A stretch of DNA of 64,000 nucleotides from JACMLD01 sp963705285. Its GTDB lineage: Bacteria; Bacteroidota; Bacteroidia; Chitinophagales; Chitinophagaceae. The notes under the pieces were generated by a model. It had not been told where the DNA came from. It ran no database searches and saw only the letters and a list, made by a program, of their open reading frames with translations. Positions 42,850 to 51,969 of the stretch are shown here, in pieces. A program made the position numbers and the translations under genes. Position 1 is the first letter of the stretch. Each line of letters opens with the position of its first letter. Location of the stretch: positions 124,001 to 188,000 of the forward strand of contig OY970066.1 in NCBI GenBank assembly GCA_963705285.1, given 5' to 3'.

Positions 42850-45615
42850 CTAGTTTTTCGTAATCACTTCATCCAGATTCAATATGGTATTAATAACTAC
42901 CACCAGCGCTGCGGTAGCGGCTGTTTCTTCATTCGTTGAATAACCTCCCGCCATCTCACACGCGTTTTGCCGGTTGCCATTAAATTGTTGCAGGGCCGAC
43001 TGGTACAACTTCATTAATGTAGCAAGTGCTGCCGGTTCCACTGCATGACCGGTTGCCCTTTCATAAACAATGGTAACCTGCTGTTGTACGTTCCCGGGCA
43101 CTGTTTTGTTCAATCGCTTCGCCAGATGTCTTGCCATGTCCAGACTGGCCTCATCATTCAATCCTACCAAAGCCTGAAGTGGGGTATTGGTGCGTATGCG
43201 CCGTGGTGTACAAACTTCCCTGGCCACACCATCAAATGTCATCATAGACGGATAAGGCGCCGTTCGTTTCCAGTACGTATACACAGCGCGGCGATATTTA
43301 TTTTCGCCGGTACTCAGTTCCCATTTGCGTCCATCGTAAGGTGAGCGCCAGATACCATCTGGTTGGTAAGGCATAACACTGGGGCCATACATTTTATTAC
43401 TGATGAGGCCGGTTATGCTCAACGCCTGGTCGCGCAACTGCTCTGCAGACAAACGTACCCTGGCACCGCGTGAATAATATTTATTGGCCAAATCCTTCTC
43501 TGCTGATTCTGCAGACACGCGCGAATCTTGCTGGTAAGTAGCAGACATTACAATCTCTTTTAGCAGTTTCTTCACATCCCAGTTATACTTGTACATAAAC
43601 TGGTAAGAAAGATAATCCAGCAACTCTTTGTGGGTAGGTGGTATACCTTGTGTGCCCAGGTCTTCCAGCGTTTCTACCAGGCCGGTACCAAATAGCTGCT
43701 CCCACAAACGGTTGACCATTGTTCTTGCAGTAAGCGGATTTTTTTTGCTGGTAAGCCATTGCGCAAGTCCCAGCCTGTTATTAGGCGCATTGGCAGGCAT
43801 TGCGTTTAGCGCATGAGGTACACCGGGAGTAACCACCTCTCCTTTCACCAGCCAGTTGCCCCGTTCAAAAACATGGGTAATACGCTGCATACCATCTGGG
43901 TTTTCCATCATTACGGGCGTGGTAGGTGTTTCCATGGTTAATAAACCCCAGAACCGTTTTTTTGCTTCCTCGTAGCCGGGCTTTTCTTTACCCGGAAAAG
44001 GATCGGCAAAATAAAACCAGTCGAAGGTGGCGCCGGTCTGGTCTGGTTTCTTCAAATTGTTATTGGTATACGTAAGGTAAAAATCGTGTACGCCTTCAAT
44101 AGCGGTAACCGTGGCAGTAGCCAAATGCCACTTGTATTTTGTAACGGCCAATGGCAGGCTGGCAATAACCGGCCCATCCAGCTTATCTGCATGTATGTGT
44201 AACACACCACCCGGTTCATATGCCTGGTAACGGTATATTAATTCTGTTTTGCCTTTAAGGTTAGTGGCCGGCATCCGCACAGAACCATGGTTGCGGAAGG
44301 CTGCCCATTTGGTATCATTGAGTTCGCTGTTCACAAATTCATCGCAATACAATGAATTGATAGCGGGTTGCCATGTTTTAATGAATTGCATCAATTCTTT
44401 TGTCTGCGCGGGATTGCTGTTCTGCTGCAACCAGGTTTGCAGTGTTGCTTTTTCCTTCAGGGCAGAATCAGGGAAACTGCGCAACAGCGGATAATCAGCA
44501 TACGTGTCTTCATCCCTGGTGTTGTTAAAAAATGCGGCAAAGCGGTAGTATTCATCGTGGCGGAAAGGATCATACGGATGGCTATGGCATTGTACGCACG
44601 CGAACGTGGTGCCCATTAATGCTTCCCACGTAGTGTTCACACGGTCAAGCACAGCCGAAGTACGGAATTCTTCATTATCTGTTCCGCCTTCATCATTGGT
44701 CATGGTATTGCGGTGAAAAGCGGTCGCTATCAATTGTGCATCGGTAGGGTCGGGTAACAAGTCGCCTGCCATCTGTTCTGTCAGGAACTGGTCGTACGGC
44801 ATGTTATCATTAAAAGCTTTGATCAGCCAATCGCGGTAGCGCCATATGGTACGGGCATCATCCCGTTCATAACCTTTGGTGTCTGCATAGCGGGCAAGAT
44901 CCATCCACATGGCGGCCCATCTTTCGCCGTAGCGGGGAGAAGACAGTAAACTATCTACCGCATTTTCATAGGCTTTATCTGATTTATCAGCATAGTATTG
45001 CTGCGCCAACCCGTCGCTTGCCGGCATACCGGTTATATCAAAACTTATTCTTCTCAGTAAAGTGGCTTTATCTGCTGTTGGGGCATGGGTGAGTTTCCTG
45101 GCGCTCAGCTGCTGCAGTATAAAATGATCAATGTTATTTTTTGCCCAGTCATTTTTTGTATTGCCAAAGAAACCCAGCAGTTTTGTTTCTGCGGGCACGT
45201 TGGTGGGCGCCACCGCAACATACGCCCAATGGTCACCCCATTGGGCACCCTGCTTTACCCAGTTGCGCAGGATATCAATTTCTTTGGCAGTAAGCGGTTC
45301 ATGTTTATAGGGCATTCTTTCTTCCGGATCATTCAGCGTTAACCGGCGGATCATTTCGCTGTGATCAGGATCTCCGGGAATAATAGCGGGCTTACCAGAC
45401 TCTGTTTTGGCCAATGCCTCTGAACGAAAAAGCAAACTGAACCCGGCTTTGCGCCGTACGCCGCCATGGCACGTAATACAATTTTTGTTGAAGATGGGTT
45501 TTACCTGCGTGTTGTAATCAATTGTTTGCCTGTGGGTAGTGTAAATAAAAACGGTGATGGCTACTATCAACGCAGCAATAATAAAAATTGATTTTCTATG
45601 GAGTAATCTGTTCAC
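42850..45615 (-). CDS. PSCyt1-DUF1549-DUF1553 (planctomycete-type cytochrome) protein
   Basis: A 921-residue protein with an N-terminal signal/anchor helix (residues 9-27). The PSCyt1 haem motif NCITCHGG (C46, C49, H50) comes first, with MPYKHEPLTAKEIDILRNWVKQGAQWG after it. A DUF1549 domain (LLRRISFDITGMPAS...YGERWAAMWMDLARYADTKGYERD) spans about 170-370 and contains an extra FACVQCHSHPYDPF haem-like motif. A carbohydrate-binding-like middle region follows. The DUF1553 domain (NRLGLAQWLTSKKNPLTARTMVNRLWEQLFG) spans about 630-880. The architecture is typical of Planctomycetes and some Bacteroidota. Its function is unknown; it is probably a periplasmic redox protein acting with the DUF1501 protein. 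Confidence 0.9.
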   Translation of the reverse strand: MNRLLHRKSIFIIAALIVAITVFIYTTHRQTIDYNTQVKPIFNKNCITCHGGVRRKAGFSLLFRSEALAKTESGKPAIIPGDPDHSEMIRRLTLNDPEERMPYKHEPLTAKEIDILRNWVKQGAQWGDHWAYVAVAPTNVPAETKLLGFFGNTKNDWAKNNIDHFILQQLSARKLTHAPTADKATLLRRISFDITGMPASDGLAQQYYADKSDKAYENAVDSLLSSPRYGERWAAMWMDLARYADTKGYERDDARTIWRYRDWLIKAFNDNMPYDQFLTEQMAGDLLPDPTDAQLIATAFHRNTMTNDEGGTDNEEFRTSAVLDRVNTTWEALMGTTFACVQCHSHPYDPFRHDEYYRFAAFFNNTRDEDTYADYPLLRSFPDSALKEKATLQTWLQQNSNPAQTKELMQFIKTWQPAINSLYCDEFVNSELNDTKWAAFRNHGSVRMPATNLKGKTELIYRYQAYEPGGVLHIHADKLDGPVIASLPLAVTKYKWHLATATVTAIEGVHDFYLTYTNNNLKKPDQTGATFDWFYFADPFPGKEKPGYEEAKKRFWGLLTMETPTTPVMMENPDGMQRITHVFERGNWLVKGEVVTPGVPHALNAMPANAPNNRLGLAQWLTSKKNPLTARTMVNRLWEQLFGTGLVETLEDLGTQGIPPTHKELLDYLSYQFMYKYNWDVKKLLKEIVMSATYQQDSRVSAESAEKDLANKYYSRGARVRLSAEQLRDQALSITGLISNKMYGPSVMPYQPDGIWRSPYDGRKWELSTGENKYRRAVYTYWKRTAPYPSMMTFDGVAREVCTPRRIRTNTPLQALVGLNDEASLDMARHLAKRLNKTVPGNVQQQVTIVYERATGHAVEPAALATLMKLYQSALQQFNGNRQNACEMAGGYSTNEETAATAALVVVINTILNLDEVITKN

Positions 45616-45795
45616 GTGGCAGGCAAATTAAGTGGACTTAAAATTAACGATTTACGCCTGTATAACACAGGTTTTTTTGCCCGGCAGGTATTCCATTCTT
45701 TCTGGCGTGCAATTGGGTCTTTGCCTACCAATTGGATGCGTCAGTGGGTCGCAACGCCGAAGTTTTCAGACTGCTGCATTAGTTAGCAATGAGCA

Positions 45796-48003
45796 TCACA
45801 GTCCACGTACCACAAACCAGACATATTCGCCAGCCTTGATGGTAAGTTTTACACGCACGTTATAATTGCGGTCTAAATTGTAGGTTACCGGTTTTCCGTT
45901 TTGGATAACGCTTGCCTGCTTGCCGATGCCAGTGTAATACAGGGGAATGGATACCGTTCTTGTAATGGATTCTTTCAGCGGATTAAAAATCATCACCAAT
46001 GCCTTATCCGTTAATGCGGGGTTTACATGCATCCAGCCATCCCAATCGCGGCCATCTGCCCTGCGCAGGTGAATGATGTCTGAGTTAAGAATGGCAAAAT
46101 GCTTTTTATACCAGCTTACAACGCCTGCAACTGTTTGCCTTGTTCTTTCGGTATCATACAAACGCGGGCCGCGGTAGCATGCCTGTACACCTGCTCCGTA
46201 ATACTGCATCATTAGTTGCTTGTAGTCAGACAGATGTTCATCCAATGGTTCCAGTACTGCTTCCGGCCCACCGCCCTGGTAACGGGTTAACGGTACAAAG
46301 CCCCAGCTCATTGAAGGCGTTTTTTCCCACGTACCATCAAAGATATTCTGCCGGTTTAAAATTTTCTGCTGCTCACGCGATAAAGAAAAATTTACTTCGC
46401 GGTACCCCAGGGCTATTTTATTGGTGCCGTCAAGAAAATACCAATCCGGCGCATTTACATACACACCGTTTTCATTGCACCAGTGGTATAAACTTTTCTG
46501 CAATTCCATTTGCCGCCATTGACTATCGTCTAAACCTTTGTGGCCGGGGTGCGTGGTAGAAGCACATACATCGCCAGGGTAAGGCCCGTCGTTCTCAAAA
46601 ATGTTGAAACCGGTTTGAGTCAAAAAGTATTTTATTTTGTCGAGGTATGCCAGCCCCCATTTACTCCCATAACACGGCGCATTGCCAAAAAATGCACCAC
46701 CGGGTTTTCCGGTTACCGGGTCAATTACATCATCTGCATCGCTTATCTTTCTTGAACTGAATAAAGAATAACTTCCTATCAATATATTATTGCGATGCGC
46801 ATAGGCTGCCATGGCTTTCCATTTCTGCACGTTCGCTGCAGTAGTATCTTCCATATTGCAGTGGCTGCCAAAACTGAGGATCAATGCCTCGTAGCCGGTA
46901 GCCTTACATTGATCGACCGCGTTTTTCACCTCCTCATCATTCTTGCTTACCAGGTGCATAAAAATGGGGCTTTCTGTTGTCCATGGCGCCACTATCCCAT
47001 ACATTCTTCTTATTGCAAGCCCCCTTCGCTCACGATCGTAGCTATCCATCAGCAATTCATGGGTGCGTACGGACTTAAACAATTCTCCAGGTTGTAAATC
47101 GATGCCCGGTGCTTTCTCCGGATATATTTCCAGCAGGCAAGGGGTTTGGTAATTATAGTTCACCTGCGATGTATAACTGCTATCGGCTTTCCAATGCGTT
47201 GTTTGATCGCTGATATCATAACGCATGGCATTGTTAAAAGCATAATTTGTTTCTACGTAAATACCGTGCTGTTTTTTCATTTGTTCCGTACTGCCAACTA
47301 CCGCACTTTCTTCTTCTGTAAGCGCCAGCAATTCATTCGCCACGCGGTTCAGTTTTACCGGCTGACTGCCTTTGTTCATAACCGACACCGATTTTACCAT
47401 TAGCGGAATACCGGTATACAGTTCATAGTGAACGGTCACTACCAGCCCTTTTAACATTGGTTGCGATGATGCATATTCAAAGTTGAGCGTTACACCATCT
47501 GCAGGGGGCGGCATTTTAAAACCGGCCAATGCCGGTTTCCATTGTAACAATGGTTGCACCTTGCCCACGGAAAATTGTACAAAATGAAAATCGGAGCTGC
47601 TGTCGCGGAAGCTGTCTGTCCATTCTGGGAGCAGGTAGGCGTTTTCCTGCTGGCCATAAAGACCACCAACATTGTACTCTTTACCATTGATGGTTAACCT
47701 TGCTTCAGGTTTTACTGCACGCAAAAGCTGTTGGCCATTGCTTAGGTTTTGATAATGCGTGCAGGCAACATTGGGGCTCAAACGAAAAACTCTTTTTACC
47801 AACCCATTATATAACACAAGATCTTTTCCTTCGTTCGCTCTGTAAACAGCTGCTTTTTGTTTTACTGGCGTCACCAGCCAATCTGCAACTGCATCATTCG
47901 CTTTTATACTCTTGTCTGATGGTATAACAGGCATTTCAACTTCTTGTGCAGCTGCACTGGCCGTTTGCACCATCAGTAATACAATAACAAAGACTCTCTT
48001 CAT
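45796..48003 (-). CDS. Alpha-galactosidase-like (clan GH-D) glycoside hydrolase
   Basis: This protein has 735 residues from the ATG at 48003, which begins a signal peptide (MKRVFVIVLLMVQTASAAAQ). An N-terminal beta-sandwich (residues 40-330) precedes a TIM barrel with GYEALILSFGSHCNMED, GFNIFENDGPYPGDVCAST (likely nucleophile region) and YQGGGPEAVLEPLDEHL. A small C-terminal beta domain follows. The layout matches GH36-type alpha-galactosidases, but the classical KWDMN motif is not present, so the exact family and sugar are uncertain. It starts 26 bp after the GH29 gene ends. Confidence 0.7.
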   Translation of the reverse strand: MKRVFVIVLLMVQTASAAAQEVEMPVIPSDKSIKANDAVADWLVTPVKQKAAVYRANEGKDLVLYNGLVKRVFRLSPNVACTHYQNLSNGQQLLRAVKPEARLTINGKEYNVGGLYGQQENAYLLPEWTDSFRDSSSDFHFVQFSVGKVQPLLQWKPALAGFKMPPPADGVTLNFEYASSQPMLKGLVVTVHYELYTGIPLMVKSVSVMNKGSQPVKLNRVANELLALTEEESAVVGSTEQMKKQHGIYVETNYAFNNAMRYDISDQTTHWKADSSYTSQVNYNYQTPCLLEIYPEKAPGIDLQPGELFKSVRTHELLMDSYDRERRGLAIRRMYGIVAPWTTESPIFMHLVSKNDEEVKNAVDQCKATGYEALILSFGSHCNMEDTTAANVQKWKAMAAYAHRNNILIGSYSLFSSRKISDADDVIDPVTGKPGGAFFGNAPCYGSKWGLAYLDKIKYFLTQTGFNIFENDGPYPGDVCASTTHPGHKGLDDSQWRQMELQKSLYHWCNENGVYVNAPDWYFLDGTNKIALGYREVNFSLSREQQKILNRQNIFDGTWEKTPSMSWGFVPLTRYQGGGPEAVLEPLDEHLSDYKQLMMQYYGAGVQACYRGPRLYDTERTRQTVAGVVSWYKKHFAILNSDIIHLRRADGRDWDGWMHVNPALTDKALVMIFNPLKESITRTVSIPLYYTGIGKQASVIQNGKPVTYNLDRNYNVRVKLTIKAGEYVWFVVRGL

Positions 48004-48028
48004 AACAATGATTACTAATAAAATCAAT

Positions 48029-50158
48029 TTATTTAGCATGATACAACATGGGTGCTGACACCTCCACTATTCCTGCCCCTTCTGGTTGAACAAATACATG
48101 TAATGAATTTTCGCCACCGCTATCATAATATTGAACGGTTATTTTGTGATAACCTTTCTTCAATGCTACTTTACCCGGACCGCTGTGACTGTTATCATTG
48201 TCCACCACCAGCAAATCATCAATAAACAATTTACTTCCATCGTCTGACCCAACAGAGAAAGTATAAAATCCATCTTTGGCAATTTTGATATATCCGTCAA
48301 ATACAAAAGCAAATTTTTCTTTTCGTTGTTTTAATGAAACCCCGAACACATCGGTAATGCCTTCTTTGGTAACGGCCGAATTTTCAATTGATTTGATATT
48401 TACACTGCAGCTTGGTTCATAATATTGATAAGCAAGGCCTGGTACAACATTGCCGGGGGATGTGGCTTTCATCCATTCATAACGGATGACTTTTTCTTTG
48501 GCAACGTTGCCTGTTAGGCCGCTTTGCGGTAAACTGATGGCTTGCACCTCGCTTGTTTTGTCAATTAAAAATGGCTTTGTGTAAACGGGGGATTGCTCAG
48601 TGGGAACAGTTCCATCTGTTGTATAATGAATGACATCTGTTGCTGCAGCGGTTAAAGAAACCAATGGCTGCATCAGATTTTTGTAAGCAACTTGTATTGC
48701 CGGCTTTCTGGCAAACTTTCCGTAGTTGCTAATTTTAATGGCATAGGCATATGGCGCTTTAATAGTGTTGGGGTTAAATGCCGGCAAACTAATTACCGTA
48801 TTCTCTCCATCCTGCTTCCACTCCAGCTTTTCTTTAGTTGATAAAAAGTTGATATCGGTGCCTACAGGCAACGTAACTGATTTCAATACCAATTTATTAT
48901 TATCAGGATATTTTGGAAGGATGGCATACAGCGCATTGGTTTTTTCATTGTAGGTAAAAAACATTTCTTTTACTGCATACCCAGGTTCGGGATCAACGGT
49001 TAGTTTCAGCAACAGATCGCCGCTGCCTGAAGCCGGTTTGTAACCTCTTTTTCCATCGCTCCACTGAGAAGTGTTTCTCCACCTTACTGTATTGTAAATG
49101 GCCTCGCCGTTTATTTTCATCCAATCGCCTATCTGCAATAAGCGCTCCTGCATAATAGGCGGAATTTTTCCGTGTTCATCAGGGCCGATATCCAGTAAGA
49201 AGTTGCCTCCGCTGCTCACTTTATCTACCAGCTGTAATACCAGCGACTGGGTAGAATTATAGTCCCAGGCATCTTCTGCACGGTTATAGCCGTAACTAAA
49301 ACCCATACCGCGGCTTTCTTCCCAGTAGTGATCTTCAAAATCAAGATCTGGCTGGTATTCGGGTGTATAAATACCGGCATGGTGAAAACGCACTCCGGCA
49401 CCCCAGCGATCATTTACCACAACCCTATCTTTTACAGGGCTCTCATTATAAAGCCACGTTAAGAACTCCTGGCTTTTCCATGTTTCTGCGGGTGCATCCC
49501 AATCGCCGTCCGTCCAGAAAACATCGGGTTGATAATTATTGATCAGATCTTTCATTTGCGGCCACGTATGTTCCGTAACAAATTTGTTTCTGTCTTTCAA
49601 CCATAAGGGATTGTACCACTCGTACAAAGAATAATACATGCCTGCATGTACAGATGTTTTTCGAACCGCCGCAAACAGGTCTTTGATCAAATCTCTTTTA
49701 GGTCCCACTTCCACTGCATTCCACGGAAAACCCCAGCTTGCATTGGCTTGTTTGCTGGGCCATAACGTAAACCCATCGTGGTGTTTGGAGGTAAGTACAA
49801 TATACTTAGCCCCTGATTGTTCAAACAATTTTGCCCATTCGTCTGGGTTAAACAATTCGGCTTTGAACTGATCGGCTACCTGGTAATATGTAAGGTTACC
49901 AAATTTCTTTTTATGATAAGCCTGACGCGCAGTATCGTTTCCGTTTAAACCATTCTGGTACCATTCTGCATACTGGCCCTTGCTGCTCCAGCCGGGTACC
50001 GAGTATACGCCCCAGTGAATAAAGATGCCAAACTTTACATCTTTAAACCATTGTGGTGTGGGCCGCTGATCAAGCGATGACCAGTTGGGTTGATACGTTT
50101 GGGCGGTCAGGCATAAAAGCCATCCGCAAAAAGAAAGTAATAGCAGCAATCTTTTCAT
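48029..50158 (-). CDS. Alpha-L-fucosidase, GH29
   Basis: A 709-residue secreted enzyme with a signal peptide (MKRLLLLLSFCGWLLCLTAQ). The GH29 catalytic barrel covers about 25-370. It includes KFGIFIHWGVYSVPGW, YIVLTSKHHDGFTLWPS (H126, H127) and the nucleophile D217 in PDVFWTDGDWD. Next come a beta-sandwich, a chitobiase-type C-terminal repeat (IHYTTDGTVPTEQSPVYTKPF, about 515-550) and a PA14-like domain (FVFDGYIKIAKDGFYTFSVGSDDGSKLFIDD, about 620-700). It should release fucose from glycans by retention. It is the first gene of the minus-strand glycan run; palindromic operator-like sites lie upstream. Confidence 0.93.
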   Translation of the reverse strand: MKRLLLLLSFCGWLLCLTAQTYQPNWSSLDQRPTPQWFKDVKFGIFIHWGVYSVPGWSSKGQYAEWYQNGLNGNDTARQAYHKKKFGNLTYYQVADQFKAELFNPDEWAKLFEQSGAKYIVLTSKHHDGFTLWPSKQANASWGFPWNAVEVGPKRDLIKDLFAAVRKTSVHAGMYYSLYEWYNPLWLKDRNKFVTEHTWPQMKDLINNYQPDVFWTDGDWDAPAETWKSQEFLTWLYNESPVKDRVVVNDRWGAGVRFHHAGIYTPEYQPDLDFEDHYWEESRGMGFSYGYNRAEDAWDYNSTQSLVLQLVDKVSSGGNFLLDIGPDEHGKIPPIMQERLLQIGDWMKINGEAIYNTVRWRNTSQWSDGKRGYKPASGSGDLLLKLTVDPEPGYAVKEMFFTYNEKTNALYAILPKYPDNNKLVLKSVTLPVGTDINFLSTKEKLEWKQDGENTVISLPAFNPNTIKAPYAYAIKISNYGKFARKPAIQVAYKNLMQPLVSLTAAATDVIHYTTDGTVPTEQSPVYTKPFLIDKTSEVQAISLPQSGLTGNVAKEKVIRYEWMKATSPGNVVPGLAYQYYEPSCSVNIKSIENSAVTKEGITDVFGVSLKQRKEKFAFVFDGYIKIAKDGFYTFSVGSDDGSKLFIDDLLVVDNDNSHSGPGKVALKKGYHKITVQYYDSGGENSLHVFVQPEGAGIVEVSAPMLYHAK

Positions 50159-50218
50159 ACTGGTGATTTATGGGTAAAGTAAAAGTATTGATTGGCAAAC
50201 ATGGTTAACGCACGTCGC

Positions 50219-50228
50219 TTTGCGCAAA
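50219..50228 (-). promoter_or_regulatory. Palindrome TTTGCGCAAA upstream of fucosidase
   Basis: A perfect 10-bp palindrome 60 bp before the GH29 start, possibly a second site for the same regulator as 50317-50328. Confidence 0.3.
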
Positions 50229-50316
50229 CCAGGCATTAAACGGGCAGCCTTTGCTGTAGTTGGCTTTAAAAGTAAGCCTTCTCTTTTGTTAGCGTACAGA
50301 CCGCCGTAAAAAAAAA

Positions 50317-50328
50317 GCAAACGTTTGC
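50317..50328 (-). promoter_or_regulatory. LacI-family-like operator GCAAACGTTTGC
   Basis: A perfect 12-bp palindrome with a central CG, the shape bound by LacI/PurR-type repressors. It stands 160 bp upstream of the GH29 gene and 117 bp upstream of fumC. No LacI-family gene is in the window. Confidence 0.45.
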
Positions 50329-50444
50329 ATAAGCAGCGGCCAATTCAGCGTCCTCCACGGTATTTGAAAGGTGGCTAATGACTCATTTTATTATCTTTAC
50401 CGTTTCCGCGTTACAGCAGTTAAATACAAAAAATAAAACCGAGT

Positions 50445-51848
50445 ATGGAATACAGAATTGAAAAGGATACCATGGGTGAAGTGAAAGTACCTGTTGATGC
50501 CATGTATGGCGCACAAACACAGCGTAGCATCGACAACTTTAAGATTGCACAAGACATCAATAAAATGCCCAAAGAAATTATACAGGCATTTGCTTATCTT
50601 AAAAAAGCAGCAGCCATCACTAATTTTGAGGCGGGTGTACTGAGCAAAGAAAAAAGCGAGCTGATTGGTAAGGTGTGCGATGAAATTCTTGCAGGCAAAT
50701 TGACCGACTGGTTCCCGCTGGTAGTTTGGCAAACAGGTAGCGGCACCCAAAGCAATATGAATGTAAACGAAGTAGTGGCCTACCGCGGGCATGTATTAAA
50801 CGGCGGACAACTGGCAGACAAAGAAAAATTTCTTCACCCCAATGATGATGTAAACAAGTCGCAATCCAGCAACGATACTTTTCCCACGGCCATGCACATT
50901 GCGGCGTACAAAATATTAATTGATACCACCATTCCGGGGATTGAGAAATTACGTGATACGCTGGCAGAAAAAAGCAAGGCGTTTATGAATGTGGTAAAAA
51001 TTGGCCGCACCCATTTTATGGATGCCACGCCACTCACCGTGGGACAGGAATTCAGCGGTTATGTTTCTCAGCTCAACCATGGATTGAAAGCGCTTAAAAA
51101 CACGCTCGCCCACCTGAGCGAACTGGCATTGGGCGGCACAGCTGTTGGCACCGGCATCAATACACCCGATGGTTATGCCGTTAATGTTGCCAAACATATT
51201 GCTGCACTAACGGGTCTGCCGTTTGTTACAGCAGAAAACAAATTTGAAGCGCTGGCTGCACATGATGCTATTGTAGAATCTCATGGCGCATTAAAAACCA
51301 TTGCGGTGAGCCTCATGAAAATAGCTAACGATATAAGAATGCTCTCCTCCGGCCCACGCAGCGGCATTGGCGAACTATTTATACCTGATAATGAGCCGGG
51401 TTCCTCTATTATGCCGGGCAAGGTAAACCCCACACAGTGCGAAGCACTTACCATGATAGCCGCGCAGGTTATGGGCAATGATGTAACTATTGGTATTGGC
51501 GGCGCCAACGGGCATTTTGAGCTCAATGTATTTAAGCCGGTAATGATTTATAATTTTCTGCACAGCGCGCGTTTGCTTGGCGACGGATGTGTAAGCTTTA
51601 ACGATAAATGTGCCACCGGGCTGGCACCTATTGAAGCCAATATTAAAAAGCATGTAGATAATTCACTGATGCTGGTAACATCGCTCAATACAAAAATTGG
51701 TTACTACAAAGCAGCAGAAATAGCCCAGAAGGCGCACAAAGAAGGTACTACCCTCAAAGAAATGGCAGTGAAGCTTGGCTATGTAACCCCCGAAGAATTT
51801 GATGCATGGGTAGACCCCGCAAAAATGGTTGGGAATATTAGTTCTTAG
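50445..51848 (+). CDS. fumC: Class II fumarate hydratase
   Basis: A 467-residue, iron-independent fumarase of the citric acid cycle, cytoplasmic homotetramer. The superfamily signature GSSIMPGKVNPTQCE is near residues 318-332. The substrate-binding GSGTQSNMNVNEV and SSNDTFPTAMHIAAY motifs and the catalytic histidine in GRTHFMDATPLT are present. The length is exactly that of the family. The stop TAG is part of an AGTTTAT heptamer. Confidence 0.96.
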   Translation: MEYRIEKDTMGEVKVPVDAMYGAQTQRSIDNFKIAQDINKMPKEIIQAFAYLKKAAAITNFEAGVLSKEKSELIGKVCDEILAGKLTDWFPLVVWQTGSGTQSNMNVNEVVAYRGHVLNGGQLADKEKFLHPNDDVNKSQSSNDTFPTAMHIAAYKILIDTTIPGIEKLRDTLAEKSKAFMNVVKIGRTHFMDATPLTVGQEFSGYVSQLNHGLKALKNTLAHLSELALGGTAVGTGINTPDGYAVNVAKHIAALTGLPFVTAENKFEALAAHDAIVESHGALKTIAVSLMKIANDIRMLSSGPRSGIGELFIPDNEPGSSIMPGKVNPTQCEALTMIAAQVMGNDVTIGIGGANGHFELNVFKPVMIYNFLHSARLLGDGCVSFNDKCATGLAPIEANIKKHVDNSLMLVTSLNTKIGYYKAAEIAQKAHKEGTTLKEMAVKLGYVTPEEFDAWVDPAKMVGNISS

Positions 51849-51965
51849 TTTATAGTTCGTAGTTTATAGTTCTTTTGCTAAGATTTTCGACAAATTGAAG
51901 TTCGTGAGTTCGGGATGTAATGAAGACCGAACTCACGAACTAAAAACTAAAAACTAAAAACTACT
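51843..51965 (+). repeat. Inverted AGTTTAT/AGTTTTT heptamers with a 15-bp stem
   Basis: Heptamers on the plus strand (TAGTTTA, TAGTTCG) follow fumC. Complementary heptamers (ACTAAAA) precede the stop of the convergent gene. Confidence 0.85.
51899..51941. terminator. Bidirectional hairpin between fumC and the sugar-dehydrogenase-like gene
   Basis: A perfect 15-bp stem: AGTTCGTGAGTTCGG (51899-51913) with CCGAACTCACGAACT (51927-51941). The stem sequence is itself built from the heptamer word. Confidence 0.7.
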
Positions 51966-51969
51966 AGAA

